Counted from the first letter of the stretch, positions 1 to 9,674 are shown. The stretch: 64,000 nucleotides of DNA from CAYNRA01 sp046293395 (GCA_046293395.1 JBKBOU010000002.1:62001-126000), one strand, 5' to 3'. The notes: generated from the letters alone by a model not told the origin. Numbers and translations: made by a program.

Positions 1-1037
1 ATTTGGACAATCGACTTATCCGAACCCCTCTTGACCCAGAACTGACGTTTTCAGACGACCCTCTCCGAATGCTTCGTGCCATCCGGTTTGCCTCCCAACT
101 TGGCTTTGACATGGAAACAAGTGCCTTCGAAGCCATCAAGAAAATGAAATCGCGCGTCTCTATTTTAGCACAAGAACGTATCACAGATGAACTAAATAAA
201 ATCATCTTGAGCCCTACTCCTTCGTATGGCTTTAAGCTTTTGTTTCAAACGGGCTTGCTTTCGCTTATTTTCCCTGATTTGGTGAAGTTGCATGGCGTTG
301 AAACCATGGACGGCAAAGGGCATAAAGATAATTTTTACCATACTTTGCAAGTACTCGACAATACTGCCGCCAAATCAACCGATTTGTGGCTACGTTGGGC
401 AGCTATTCTACACGACATCGCCAAACCAGCTACCAAAAAATTTCATCCCAAGATAGGTTGGTCTTTTCATGGCCACGAAGAACTCGGAGCAAGGTGGGTA
501 AAGGGCATTTTTAGACGGTTTAAACTACCGCTAGACCAGAAAATGCGCATGGTAGAAAACCTAGTTCGCCTCCACTTACGCCCCATTGCCGTTGCCAAAG
601 AAGGTGTAACAGACGCCGCACTCAGACGTCTGTTGGTGGATGCAGGAGAAGATATTGAGTACCTCATGATTCTCTGCCGCGCAGACATCACATCCAAAGA
701 CCCAAATCGCGTTCGGAAATACTTGAAGAATTTCGACAAAGTAGAAGAACTCCTCATAGAACTCGAACAAAAAGATAAATTACGGAACTTCCAACCGGTA
801 GTCACAGGGGAAATGATTATGGAAGTATTTGGACTCAAACCCTCCCGAGAAGTAGGCCAAATCAAACTCAGTATTCGGGAAGCCATGCTAGATGGCATCA
901 TCCCAAATGAATTTGACTTAGCCTTTGAATTTATGCTCGAAGAAGGTAGAAAACTCGGTTTTCGGCCCATCAAAGACAAAGAAACTATCCGGGCTACCAT
1001 TCCACCACCTGAACCAAAAATACCGCCTATTCTTTAA
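1..1037 (+). CDS. cca: CCA tRNA nucleotidyltransferase / HD-domain protein (5' truncated by window)
   Basis: Adds or repairs the 3' CCA end of tRNA in the cytoplasm. The reading frame is open from the window edge (frame 3), so the N-terminal catalytic head with its nucleotidyl-transfer aspartates lies outside the window. The visible part starts in the neck region with the family motif TFSDDPLRMLRAIRFA, followed by an HD-type domain (FYHTLQVLDN, LRWAAILHDIAKP) about 110-140 residues in. The bacterial CCA enzymes with an HD domain usually run to about 470 residues, which fits roughly 130 missing residues. The TAA stop overlaps the stop of the convergent DUF2851 gene: the palindrome TTAA serves both. 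Family assignment is firm. Whether it adds A only or CCA cannot be read from this part. Confidence 0.88.
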   Translation, partial: LDNRLIRTPLDPELTFSDDPLRMLRAIRFASQLGFDMETSAFEAIKKMKSRVSILAQERITDELNKIILSPTPSYGFKLLFQTGLLSLIFPDLVKLHGVETMDGKGHKDNFYHTLQVLDNTAAKSTDLWLRWAAILHDIAKPATKKFHPKIGWSFHGHEELGARWVKGIFRRFKLPLDQKMRMVENLVRLHLRPIAVAKEGVTDAALRRLLVDAGEDIEYLMILCRADITSKDPNRVRKYLKNFDKVEELLIELEQKDKLRNFQPVVTGEMIMEVFGLKPSREVGQIKLSIREAMLDGIIPNEFDLAFEFMLEEGRKLGFRPIKDKETIRATIPPPEPKIPPIL

Positions 1038-2335
1038 TCAATAGGCTCTCCTTTTTGTATAATCCACTGACCAACAGGACATTCCAAACATTTTTTTACC
1101 TCACAGAACTGCGTATAGAGTCCAATCATTCCTTGTGACTCGTACGCATCTTTGGGTTTTACATCCAGCTCCCTCCATTTCTGAATAATTGTGTTGTTTT
1201 CAGGTGGCAACAAAGACAACAAATGCAGTGCATTGTCCATTATCTCTGGTAAATCGAAATATTGACCATAAAAAAATTGATACGGAACAATCGCATTGAT
1301 GATGAGTAAATGAATCGAATCTTTCCCCATTCCTTGCTTACTTTTTTTCGCTACCTCCTCCCCAATATGCTGATTTTGCCAATACAAGGATTGTTCAACT
1401 GACAACCAATGGATTGCCTCTTCAATGGATTTTATATCCAATGTTTGCGAGGAAATATGAGCCGTTTTTTGAATAAATTGGGCGAACTGTGCCAGCCGAA
1501 TCGTTGGGAAATTACCAGGCCGTGTGCGTGCAAACTGCCAAGATACAGTCTCCATCTTTCGTTCTGACCATGAAAATTTACGTTGAATGAACGCAAATTC
1601 CTCTCGTATTTGCTTGGCATATTCACTTTGTTGCGCTACGCCTATTTCGGGTAATAAACCAGCCATACCAAATAATGTGGCTTCAGTTTGCTTGATATTT
1701 CCTCTTTGTTTTTGTAATACAGACAAAGGTACAAGCTCCGTAAGATGTAAGAAAGACAATTTATTAAGTTTAAAACCAAAAGCACCTCCCCACCATCGGT
1801 ACGCAGTTTCCTCCCAGTTATTTTCGGATATTTGAAAGAGAAGTGCGATTTCTTCCACTTTTTTTTCAAGGCGCAGAATACAAGCGCGGTCAATGGCTTG
1901 TTGTTTATAAATATGCTCTACAGAAGACCAATTTCCTTGGCAAGCAATGCGCGTAGGATTTGTCGTTAATGAAATATATCGACCAATTAATTCAGGAGGA
2001 GTAATTGATTTAAGTTCAAGTGTCGGAATTGGAATCCCATTTTTATAGGCAATTTCCTTTTTTTGTTCCCAAACAACATGTAAAATGACGGAATCGTAAG
2101 CGGGGTCGTTGCTGTGTTGGTGCGCTGCCCAGTCGGACGATGAAAAATGGACTTCTACATGTCCGACCCACTCCAAGTCATCAAGGACTAAATGTGCTTC
2201 TAGGAAATCAGGGCCAGCATGTGGATTAGCCCAGCCCGGTCGGATAACCCGAAGAACCTGTCCTTGGGTTGTGATTAGTTCACCCGTGCGCATCTTTTGA
2301 TACTGCCACACGTAGTGGAGGAAAAATTCATTCAT
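1034..2335 (-). CDS. DUF2851 family protein
   Basis: A 433-residue protein of unknown function that matches the DUF2851 family common in Bacteroidota. It begins MNEFFLHYVWQYQKM and carries a DFLEAHLVLDDLEWVGHVEVH stretch typical of the family's N-terminal half (here residues about 41-61, a His/Glu/Asp-rich segment that could bind metal, an inference). Near the C terminus there are clustered cysteines (CEVKKCLECPVG) that suggest a small metal site. There is no signal peptide or membrane segment, so it is probably cytoplasmic. It lies 12 bases downstream of pyrF on the same strand, so the two are probably co-transcribed. Its stop overlaps the convergent cca stop by 4 bases. No function is assigned. 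Confidence 0.82.
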   Translation of the reverse strand: MNEFFLHYVWQYQKMRTGELITTQGQVLRVIRPGWANPHAGPDFLEAHLVLDDLEWVGHVEVHFSSSDWAAHQHSNDPAYDSVILHVVWEQKKEIAYKNGIPIPTLELKSITPPELIGRYISLTTNPTRIACQGNWSSVEHIYKQQAIDRACILRLEKKVEEIALLFQISENNWEETAYRWWGGAFGFKLNKLSFLHLTELVPLSVLQKQRGNIKQTEATLFGMAGLLPEIGVAQQSEYAKQIREEFAFIQRKFSWSERKMETVSWQFARTRPGNFPTIRLAQFAQFIQKTAHISSQTLDIKSIEEAIHWLSVEQSLYWQNQHIGEEVAKKSKQGMGKDSIHLLIINAIVPYQFFYGQYFDLPEIMDNALHLLSLLPPENNTIIQKWRELDVKPKDAYESQGMIGLYTQFCEVKKCLECPVGQWIIQKGEPID

Positions 2336-2347
2336 GGCTACTTTTAA

Positions 2348-3187
2348 TTAGTAGCTCAAAATACCAAAGTTTTGTAAATAAATAGCCATTTCCTCTTGAA
2401 TTTTTTGTGCTTCCTCTGCCGCTTTTTCAGCAAAATCTTTCCCAGACGAAGCGTAGATAATTCCACGTGATGAATTAACCAACAAACCGCACTCCTTCGT
2501 CAGCCCATTTTTAGCTACTTCTTCCAAACTTCCACCTTGAGCCCCTACGCCTGGAACCAATAGAAAATGATTTGGAATAATTTTTCGGACAGCTTGCAAA
2601 CTAGCTGCTTGTGTAGCGCCTACCACATACATCAGGTTGTCTTCACTCCCCCAAGTCTGTGAGATACGGAGTACTTCTTCAAAGAGAAATGTATTATTTT
2701 CTGTACGCAAATATTGGAAATCTTGGCTGCCTACATTGGAGGTTAACCCCAACAAAATCACCCATTTATCATCAAATTGTAAAAACGGTTCCACAGAATC
2801 TCGCCCCATATACGGTGCGACAGTCACGGAGTCAAACGAAAGACCAGATGCTTTTTTATCAAAAAATGCTTTGGCGTATAAACTAGACGTATTTCCAATA
2901 TCTCCGCGTTTGGCATCTGCAATGGTAAAGCAATTGGCTGGAATATACGCCAAGGTTTTTTGGAGAGCTTCCCACCCTTTGACACCCCACGCCTCAAAAA
3001 AAGCAATATTGGGTTTATAAGCAACAGCATAGGGAGCTGTTGCGTCAATGATTTCCTTTACAAACGAAAAAATCGGATCCTGTTCTTGTGCAAGATGCGA
3101 AGGAATTTTATCCATATCAGGGTCTAAACCAACGCATAAAAATGATTTTTTTTGTCTAATTTGCTCCAAAAGCTGTGCGCGTGTCAT
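2348..3187 (-). CDS. pyrF: orotidine 5'-phosphate decarboxylase
   Basis: Catalyses OMP to UMP, the last step of de novo pyrimidine synthesis. The 279-residue length and sequence fit the longer type-2 subfamily rather than the short E. coli-like form. The substrate-binding FLCVGLDPD motif is at residues 16-24 and the catalytic DAKRGD (D91, K93, D96) is intact, followed by IGNTS. The phosphate-binding end region carries LLVPGVGAQGG. The gene is divergent from rfbC, with 125 bases between the start codons, and leads a two-gene unit with the DUF2851 gene. No confident promoter was found in front of it: a near match (TATCTTCG) lies upstream. Confidence 0.95.
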   Translation of the reverse strand: MTRAQLLEQIRQKKSFLCVGLDPDMDKIPSHLAQEQDPIFSFVKEIIDATAPYAVAYKPNIAFFEAWGVKGWEALQKTLAYIPANCFTIADAKRGDIGNTSSLYAKAFFDKKASGLSFDSVTVAPYMGRDSVEPFLQFDDKWVILLGLTSNVGSQDFQYLRTENNTFLFEEVLRISQTWGSEDNLMYVVGATQAASLQAVRKIIPNHFLLVPGVGAQGGSLEEVAKNGLTKECGLLVNSSRGIIYASSGKDFAEKAAEEAQKIQEEMAIYLQNFGILSY

Positions 3188-3312
3188 ACAGAGGGTTTTG
3201 TATATTTTGTCAAAAAAACGTCCGAAGATACTGCCTTTCGTATTTATTTTTCAAAACTTTGAAACAATTGTTTTATTTTTACGCATTAATCAAAGACTAT
3301 TACAACGAAAGT

Positions 3313-3861
3313 ATGGAATTTCGACCCACACATATTGAAGGCGTTATTGAAATCATTCCACGTGTTTTTGGCGACGAGCGAGGCTACTTTTTTGAATCTT
3401 ACCAACGGGAATTATTCGTAGCCAATGGCATCACAGAAGAATTTGTCCAGGATAATCAGTCGTATTCGACGAAAGGAGTTTTGCGAGGTCTGCATCTTCA
3501 ACACGCACCGTATGCGCAAGGCAAGCTTGTCCGTGTAATTGCCGGAAAGGTGTTGGATGTAGCCGTGGATGTACGCCCAAATTCACCTACGCTCGGGCAG
3601 TATGTGGCTGTGGAACTAACCACAGAAAAACACAATATGCTCTACATTCCACCTGGACTTGCTCATGGATTTCTTACATTAGAGGATGCCATATTTTCGT
3701 ATAAATGCACGAATCTTTACCACAAAGCCAGTGAAGATGGCGTTCGTTGGGATGATGCTACTATTGGTATAAATTGGGGCATTGCCAATCCGTTGGTCTC
3801 TGATAAAGATAAAATTCTACCTCGTTTTGATGAGTTCATGGAAGCGTTATCCAAGAGATAA
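3313..3861 (+). CDS. rfbC: dTDP-4-dehydrorhamnose 3,5-epimerase
   Basis: Epimerises dTDP-4-keto-6-deoxyglucose at C3 and C5 on the way to dTDP-L-rhamnose for surface polysaccharide. The 182-residue length is normal for the cupin RmlC family. The catalytic His is H61 in VLRGLH, followed by AQGKLVRV and the DVAVDVR strand; Tyr residues in SYKCTNLYH (about 130-136) and the VRWDD motif match the active site. The reading frame stays open upstream to 3175 but the ATG at 3313 starts exactly where the family begins (MEFRPTHIEGV). None of rfbA, rfbB or rfbD is next to it, so the rest of the rhamnose pathway must lie elsewhere. A strong hairpin follows. Confidence 0.93.
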   Translation: MEFRPTHIEGVIEIIPRVFGDERGYFFESYQRELFVANGITEEFVQDNQSYSTKGVLRGLHLQHAPYAQGKLVRVIAGKVLDVAVDVRPNSPTLGQYVAVELTTEKHNMLYIPPGLAHGFLTLEDAIFSYKCTNLYHKASEDGVRWDDATIGINWGIANPLVSDKDKILPRFDEFMEALSKR

Positions 3862-3941
3862 ATGGTAATAGGGAAGCTATTTGTCAAAATCCAAACGATT
3901 CCAATCATTTGATAAAACAATTCACCTTCTTTCAACTCCAC

Positions 3942-3988
3942 AAACACAAAAACCGTATTCTTGAAAAATGAATACGGTTTTTGTGTTT
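3942..3988. terminator. intrinsic terminator, 19-bp perfect stem
   Basis: Arms 3942-3960 and 3970-3988 are perfect reverse complements around a 9-base loop (TTGAAAAAT). A-rich left flank and T-rich right flank would let it work on both strands. It separates rfbC from the DEAD-box helicase gene. Confidence 0.8.
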
Positions 3989-4094
3989 ACTATCCTTTTA
4001 TGGGCGTTCATTTCTCTTTTCAGACAAAACAGTACACGACATAGAGCTTAAAAGTGTCTATTTTATAGAACGAAACGATTCATATATTTTCCCG

Positions 4095-4102
4095 TATCTT
4101 TG
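4095..4102 (+). promoter_or_regulatory. candidate -7 box (TATCTTTG) for the helicase gene
   Basis: TATCTTTG matches the Bacteroidetes -7 consensus TANNTTTG and lies 24 bases before the helicase ATG, giving a short leader. No TTTG is present at the usual 19-base spacing upstream, so support rests on the -7 element and its position only. Confidence 0.4.
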
Positions 4103-4126
4103 TAAAAATAATATTATGTGTCATAG

Positions 4127-5368
4127 ATGAAGTTCGAGGAATACAGAATTAGTGGAGAAATCAAGCAAAACTTAGCTGATTTGGGTTTTAAACGCCCCAC
4201 AGACATCCAATTCAAGTGCATTACACCCATCTTAAAAGGAGAAGATGTATTGGCAATTGCCCAAACTGGCACAGGTAAAACCGCTGCATTTGTGATTCCC
4301 CTCCTGCATAAAGTACACCAAGCAAAAAAAACAGGTCGCCCCAAAGGAATCCAAGCGCTCGTCATGGCACCAACCCGGGAACTTGCTCTGCAAATCACAG
4401 ATGTATTCCATAAAATTGGAAAAAATACACGCATCAAAACGCTCTGTCTTTTTGGCGGTGTGGAGCAAGACCCGCAAATCAGGCAACTCGTGAATGGCGT
4501 GGATATTTTGGTCTCTACCCCCGGCAGAATGTTCGACCTCATCCATCAAGGATATGTCGTACTCGATTATATGGAAACCCTCGTTCTTGACGAAGCCGAC
4601 CACATGCTCGCTCTTGGGTTTATTCGCGATATTGAAGATGTCCTCCGCCATTTACCCAACCGCCGACAAACATTGTTTTTCTCTGCAACTATCGACGACC
4701 AAATAAAAAAACTAGCGTATAATATCGTTCGAAATGCCATCCGGATTCAAATAGCTCCCGATGACCGTGTCAATAAAAATATTCATCATACGGTCGCATT
4801 CATTGAAATGGACGACAAACGTTTCTTTCTCGAACGAGTCATTAATGAAAACCCCACAAGCAAAATCATCGTGTTTGTCCGAACAAAAGTGCGTGCGGAA
4901 CGTGTCAAGGCTGCCATGCAACGCGTGGGCATCAAAGGAGAAACCTTACACGGGGATAAAGAACAACAAGAGAGATTGCTGGTACTCAAGCAGTTCCGAG
5001 AAAATACATGCCCCTTGCTTATTGCCACAGATATTACAGCACGTGGCATTGATATTCCGGAAGTGGACTTTGTCATTAATTATGACTTGCCCGACGAACC
5101 CGAAAACTACGTGCACCGTGTAGGACGAACAGGCCGAGGTGTTGCCAAAGGAAAAGCTGTTTCTTTTTGTAGTTCAGAAGAAAAAATGCTTCTTGGAGAA
5201 ATAGAAAAATATCTACAAAAACCCATCGAAGTACTAGACATTGACCCCAATGCGTACGAAGAAACCATCGTATTCTCAGAAGACCCAACACAGGTATATG
5301 ATTGGAAATCGCTCGTAAAAGAGGCAGAAAAAAATCAACCCATCAAGAAAAAAAAGAAGAAAAAGTAA
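4127..5368 (+). CDS. DEAD-box ATP-dependent RNA helicase
   Basis: Cytoplasmic RNA helicase of 413 residues, likely acting in ribosome assembly or mRNA turnover. Motifs run in order: Q-motif region (GFKRPTDIQ), Walker A AQTGTGKT, PTRELALQ, GG, STPGR, VLDEADHM (DEAD), SAT, then in the second RecA domain IIVFVRTK, TDITARGIDIPEV and HRVGRTGR. The C terminus is a short Lys tail (KKKKKKK), typical of RhlE-type helicases in Bacteroidota and probably an RNA-binding tail. The exported amidohydrolase gene follows 28 bases later, so read-through is likely although the functions look unrelated. Subfamily (RhlE versus others) is not settled by motifs alone. Confidence 0.93.
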   Translation: MKFEEYRISGEIKQNLADLGFKRPTDIQFKCITPILKGEDVLAIAQTGTGKTAAFVIPLLHKVHQAKKTGRPKGIQALVMAPTRELALQITDVFHKIGKNTRIKTLCLFGGVEQDPQIRQLVNGVDILVSTPGRMFDLIHQGYVVLDYMETLVLDEADHMLALGFIRDIEDVLRHLPNRRQTLFFSATIDDQIKKLAYNIVRNAIRIQIAPDDRVNKNIHHTVAFIEMDDKRFFLERVINENPTSKIIVFVRTKVRAERVKAAMQRVGIKGETLHGDKEQQERLLVLKQFRENTCPLLIATDITARGIDIPEVDFVINYDLPDEPENYVHRVGRTGRGVAKGKAVSFCSSEEKMLLGEIEKYLQKPIEVLDIDPNAYEETIVFSEDPTQVYDWKSLVKEAEKNQPIKKKKKKK

Positions 5369-5396
5369 CCAATTTATCAAACCTAACTAGAAAAAC

Positions 5397-8300
5397 ATGC
5401 GAAAAAGTAGTGGACTTTTAGCTGCCCTTCTCCTTGCGCAGGTGGCTATTGCACAAAATCCTACGCCGAAAAACGATGTCAGGAATCCAGCAGGGAATTA
5501 CAAAGAAGTTTCGTTCTCTACAAATGAAGGTACTTGGATGAGCCTCGATGTATCTCCTGATGGGCAAACGATTGTATTCGATTTATTGGGAGATATTTAT
5601 AGTTTACCTATAACCGGAGGAAAAGCTAAACTACTCCGTGGCGGGCATTCTTTGGAAGTTCAGCCCCGTTTTAGTCCGGATGGCTCCCGCATTTTATTTA
5701 CTTCGGATGCTGGCGGAGGCGATAACATTTGGGTAATGAATGCCGATGGTTCCGAGCCCAAACAGATAACAAAAGAAGACTTTCGGTTGGTAAATAATGC
5801 GGCTTGGACACCCGACGGGCAGTACATTGTTACCCGTAAACATTATACGGGCACGCGCTCTCTTGGTGCAGGAGAAATTTGGATGTATCACCACACGGGC
5901 GGAAGTGGATTGCAGCTAACCAAGCGAAAAAACGACCAGCAGGATGTCAACGAACCCATTGTTTCACCCGACGGCCGTCATGTATATTATAGCGAAGATA
6001 TGTATCCTGGTGGGTATTTTCAATATAACAAAGACCCCAATAATCAGATATTTGTCATCAAAAAATTAGATAGACAAACAGGTGATATAGAGACAGTTAC
6101 AGGTGGTGCTGGAGGGGCATTTCGGCCGCAAATCTCACGAGATGGCAAAAAATTGGCTTTCGTTCGCCGTGTCCGAACACAAACAGTTCTTTATATAAAA
6201 GACGTGACCACGGGAGAAGAATGGCCCGTTTATGACCAATTATCCAAAGACCAACAAGAAGCATGGACGATTTTCGGAATTTATCCAGGGTTTGCCTGGA
6301 CACCCACCAACGATGCCCTTGTTATTTGGTCAAAAGGGAACATTCATCGCATAGATATTGCCAAACCCAATCAATCCACACTCATTCCTTTTGAAGCAGC
6401 CGTTTCTCAACGTGTATATGAATCTGTTCGATTTGCACAAAAAGTTCATACCGACGAGTTTGAACCCAATATTATCCGAGATGCCGTAACTTCTCCAGAT
6501 GGAAAAACACTTGTATTTACTGCCATCGGACAATTATGGAAAAAACAACTACCTGATGGTCAACCCATTGCACTGACAGAAGGCCCTTCTTTCTCTTCAG
6601 AACCAAACTTCACGGCAGACGGCAAAACGCTTTTTTATGTTACCTGGACAGACAAAGAAACAGGTGCAATCTATTCTTTAAACCTCGATAATCCAGCACA
6701 AAAAACACGTATTACAACTGCAAAAGGAATTTACAGATACCCCCATGTCTCCAAAGACGGCACAAAAATCGTTTACCAAAAAGAAGGAGATGACGGCGTT
6801 CTTGGCTATTCCTACACAGTAAAACCCGGAATTTATTGGATGGATTTGCAAACAAAAGAAGAATATTTTGTTCAGCAAAAAGGAGAAAAACCTCGTTTCA
6901 ATGCCAGTGGAACGCGTATATTCTTCCAAACAGGGGGTGATTTATTTGGCGATTTATCCAAAACATTTGGAAGTGTAAACCTGGATGGTCAACGAGAAGA
7001 AACCTATCTAAAAAGCAAATATGCCGCTCAGTTTACAGTTTCTCCGGACGAGCAAATGATTGCATTTGTTGATTTACACAAGGTGTATGTCGGTCAATTA
7101 CCTAAAACTGGGCGTGCCGTGGACATTAGCGCAGACACCAAGGCTTTTCCGGTAAAACAAATTGCCAAAGATGCAGGAAGTAATTTGCATTGGTCGCAGG
7201 ATAACACAAAAGTCACCTATACATTGGGCAACCAATTATTCACGATTGATGTAAAACAACGCTTTGAGCAAGCAGATTCTACGTTCAACCCGACCCCTAT
7301 TTCAATTGGACTAAAAGTAAAATCGGATAAACCTCAAGGGCGCATTGCCTTTACAAATGCGACTATCATCACGATGAAAGGAGATGAAGTTCTCACGGGT
7401 GCAAATATTCTGATTGATGGAAATCAAATTGCTGCTCTCGGAAAAGGCATTAAAATCCCGGAAGGTACACAAATTATTGATGCAAAGGGAAAGACAATCA
7501 TGCCTGGACTTATTGACGCGCACGCACACGGAAATCACTTCAGACACGGAATTACACCCCAAAAACATTGGCCGTATTTTACGAATTTAGCGTATGGAGT
7601 AACAACAATGCACGACCCTTCGGCACATTCAGAGACGGTTTTCACTCAAAGTGAATTAATTAAAGCGGGGAAAATGATTGGGCCGCGTGTATTCTCGACG
7701 GGTACTATTTTATACGGTGCCGATGGTGATTTTAAAGCAGTGGTAAATTCACTAGAAGACGCTCGGTCGGCGCTTAGAAGAACCAAAGCGATGGGAGCGT
7801 TTTCTGTAAAAAGTTATAATCAACCGCGTAGAGAGCAACGGCAATGGATAGTACAAGCAGCTAGAGAATTAGAAATGATGGTTGTTCCTGAAGGAGGTTC
7901 CTTCTTTATGCACAATTACAGCATGATTCTCGATGGACATACCACGATAGAACACAACATTCCGGTAGCTCCTTTATATAAGGATGTGCAGACAATCTGG
8001 AAAAATGCCAAAACAGCTTACACGCCTACTTTGATTGTCAATTACGGAGGAGTATCGGGTGAATATTATTGGTACCAACATACGAATGTATGGGAAAAAG
8101 AAAGATTACTTCGTTTTACGCCGCGTTCCATTATTGATAGTCGCTCCAGACACCGCACAATGTTACCAGAAGAGGAATATGAAAACGGGCATATCCAAAC
8201 AGCCAAATCGGCTAAACTTTTGAACGACCAGGGCGTGCTTGTCAATATTGGCGCACATGGACAAATACAAGGAATTGGCGCACATTGGGAAATTTGGATG

Positions 8301-8663
8301 ATGGCACAAGGTGGAATGTCGCCGCATCAAGCCCTAAAAACAGCCACCATAAACCCTGCCAAGTCGCTCGGATTTGACCAATACATTGGTTCGCTAGAAG
8401 TGGGTAAATTAGCTGACTTACTTGTTTTGGATAAGAACCCATTGCTGGATATTAAAAATACAGAAAGTATCAAATATACCATGATAAACGGACATTTGTA
8501 CGAAGCTGAAACCATGAATGAAATAGGTAATTCAACACAAAAAAGAGAACCATTTTATTGGGAAAATACCCGCTTTGCCCCGTTTTTCAAATGGCATGAT
8601 GCCACACAGAATCAACAAAACGGAAGTTGTATTTGTGGGTTCGGGACAAATGTCCAACCATAA
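5397..8663 (+). CDS. exported beta-propeller / amidohydrolase fusion protein
   Basis: A 1088-residue protein with a signal peptide (MRKSSGLLAALLLAQVAIAQ). Residues about 40-630 hold repeated PD40/TolB-like propeller blades (SPDGQTIVFD, SPDGSRILFTSD, TPDGQYIV and others). Residues about 650-1060 form an amidohydrolase: the metal-binding HAHGNHF follows IMPGLIDA, a conserved Lys sits in AFSVKSYNQ, later His residues are in GHTTIEHN and IGAHGQ, and the end strand is GKLADLLVLDKNP. It is predicted to hydrolyse a C-N bond of a peptide or cyclic amide in the periplasm; the substrate is unknown. Such Tricorn-like propellers often gate access of peptides. It follows the helicase by 28 bases and ends before a strong terminator. 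Confidence 0.85.
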   Translation: MRKSSGLLAALLLAQVAIAQNPTPKNDVRNPAGNYKEVSFSTNEGTWMSLDVSPDGQTIVFDLLGDIYSLPITGGKAKLLRGGHSLEVQPRFSPDGSRILFTSDAGGGDNIWVMNADGSEPKQITKEDFRLVNNAAWTPDGQYIVTRKHYTGTRSLGAGEIWMYHHTGGSGLQLTKRKNDQQDVNEPIVSPDGRHVYYSEDMYPGGYFQYNKDPNNQIFVIKKLDRQTGDIETVTGGAGGAFRPQISRDGKKLAFVRRVRTQTVLYIKDVTTGEEWPVYDQLSKDQQEAWTIFGIYPGFAWTPTNDALVIWSKGNIHRIDIAKPNQSTLIPFEAAVSQRVYESVRFAQKVHTDEFEPNIIRDAVTSPDGKTLVFTAIGQLWKKQLPDGQPIALTEGPSFSSEPNFTADGKTLFYVTWTDKETGAIYSLNLDNPAQKTRITTAKGIYRYPHVSKDGTKIVYQKEGDDGVLGYSYTVKPGIYWMDLQTKEEYFVQQKGEKPRFNASGTRIFFQTGGDLFGDLSKTFGSVNLDGQREETYLKSKYAAQFTVSPDEQMIAFVDLHKVYVGQLPKTGRAVDISADTKAFPVKQIAKDAGSNLHWSQDNTKVTYTLGNQLFTIDVKQRFEQADSTFNPTPISIGLKVKSDKPQGRIAFTNATIITMKGDEVLTGANILIDGNQIAALGKGIKIPEGTQIIDAKGKTIMPGLIDAHAHGNHFRHGITPQKHWPYFTNLAYGVTTMHDPSAHSETVFTQSELIKAGKMIGPRVFSTGTILYGADGDFKAVVNSLEDARSALRRTKAMGAFSVKSYNQPRREQRQWIVQAARELEMMVVPEGGSFFMHNYSMILDGHTTIEHNIPVAPLYKDVQTIWKNAKTAYTPTLIVNYGGVSGEYYWYQHTNVWEKERLLRFTPRSIIDSRSRHRTMLPEEEYENGHIQTAKSAKLLNDQGVLVNIGAHGQIQGIGAHWEIWMMAQGGMSPHQALKTATINPAKSLGFDQYIGSLEVGKLADLLVLDKNPLLDIKNTESIKYTMINGHLYEAETMNEIGNSTQKREPFYWENTRFAPFFKWHDATQNQQNGSCICGFGTNVQP

Positions 8664-8675
8664 AAAATCACTTTT

Positions 8676-8716
8676 AAAAATCGGTTCATTTGTACTAAAT
8701 GAACCGATTTTTTCTT
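8676..8716 (+). terminator. intrinsic terminator after amidohydrolase
   Basis: A 16-bp perfect stem (8676-8691 with 8697-8712), 5-base loop, then TTTTC and TTTTT. It closes the helicase-amidohydrolase unit 13 bases after the stop codon. Confidence 0.85.
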
Positions 8717-8777
8717 TTTGTAAAGAACAAAAACCACTCGATTACAAAGGGATAACTGACATTTAATCCATGTTTCT

Positions 8778-8808
8778 TTTGAAAAAAGAGTGAATCCGTG
8801 TAGTTTTG
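8778..8808 (+). promoter_or_regulatory. Bacteroidetes-type promoter TTTG-N19-TAGTTTTG
   Basis: TTTG at 8778-8781 and TAGTTTTG at 8801-8808 are separated by exactly 19 bases, a perfect match to the -33/-7 consensus of Bacteroidetes primary sigma factor. Transcription should start near 8815, leaving a leader of about 50 bases before the glycosyltransferase ATG at 8864. Confidence 0.75.
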
Positions 8809-8863
8809 CGTAAAACAGAAAAATCACTATTCAAGTATCTGTTTTCTACCCAAAATTGGTTTT

Positions 8864-9598
8864 ATGAAAATAACATTGGCAGTAGTTATGCCTGCTTATA
8901 ATGAGCAAGATTGCATAGAAGACGTAGTAAAACAGTGGACGAACTTCTTAGACGTACATTTCCCAAATGAAGGTAAGTTGATTGTCATCAACGATGGTTC
9001 AAAAGATAAAACAGGAGAAATTCTTGACTCTTTAGCCCCTTCAAATCCTACCTTGCTTGCCATTACTCAAAAAAACGGTGGACACGGAAACGCCGCTGTC
9101 AATGGATACAAAAAAGCAGTTGAATTACAAGCTGAATACGTTTTCCAAACAGATTCTGATGATCAATTCGTAGCTGAAGACCTACTCAAACTTTGGGATA
9201 AAAGAAACGAGTCACAATTCATTCTTGGCTACCGTGAACAACGTTTTGACGCTCCATTCCGCTTATTTGTTACTCAAGTGCTTCGTTGGAGCCTGTTTTT
9301 CATTTATGGCACGTATATTAAAGATAGTAATATCCCATTCCGATTAATCAAAGGAAGTTTCTTGGCAAGGCTTCTTCGCCAATTGCCAAGCCCAGTTCCG
9401 TTTGCGCCTAATATATTCTTGGCGGTGATGGCAAAGAAAGCAGGTGAAAACCTATTCGATTTACCCATCACACACAAAAGTAGAATGACAGGAGAGGTTT
9501 CTATCCAGAAAATGAAACTCCTCAAAGTATGTTGGCAGAGTTTCAAAGAAATTTCTGTTTTCCGGTTGGAACTTAACCAAAAAATCAGGTCTCTTTGA
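8864..9598 (+). CDS. family 2 glycosyltransferase
   Basis: A 244-residue GT-A fold transferase that would move a sugar from a nucleotide or lipid-linked donor to a glycan at the membrane face. The N-terminal strand VVMPAYNEQDCIEDV is followed by VINDGSKDKTGE and the metal-binding QTDSDDQF. The donor loop GGHGNAAVNGYKKA is typical of dolichol-phosphate-mannose-synthase-like members. There is no clear C-terminal transmembrane pair, unlike the related gene at 35935. It begins a two-gene unit with the flavoprotein 76 bases downstream, which suggests joint work in synthesis of a surface polysaccharide. The acceptor and the sugar are not known. Confidence 0.88.
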   Translation: MKITLAVVMPAYNEQDCIEDVVKQWTNFLDVHFPNEGKLIVINDGSKDKTGEILDSLAPSNPTLLAITQKNGGHGNAAVNGYKKAVELQAEYVFQTDSDDQFVAEDLLKLWDKRNESQFILGYREQRFDAPFRLFVTQVLRWSLFFIYGTYIKDSNIPFRLIKGSFLARLLRQLPSPVPFAPNIFLAVMAKKAGENLFDLPITHKSRMTGEVSIQKMKLLKVCWQSFKEISVFRLELNQKIRSL

Positions 9599-9674
9599 GT
9601 TACACATTGCAGACATCTGACCTCATTTGTTTGGATAAGTAAGTAAAAAATTAATTAGTCCATTACCCCTCTTC

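Noticed and set aside
2109..2300. Small plus-strand open frame within the DUF2851 gene
   Set aside because: Opposite-strand shadow with no start context, no promoter and odd residue composition.
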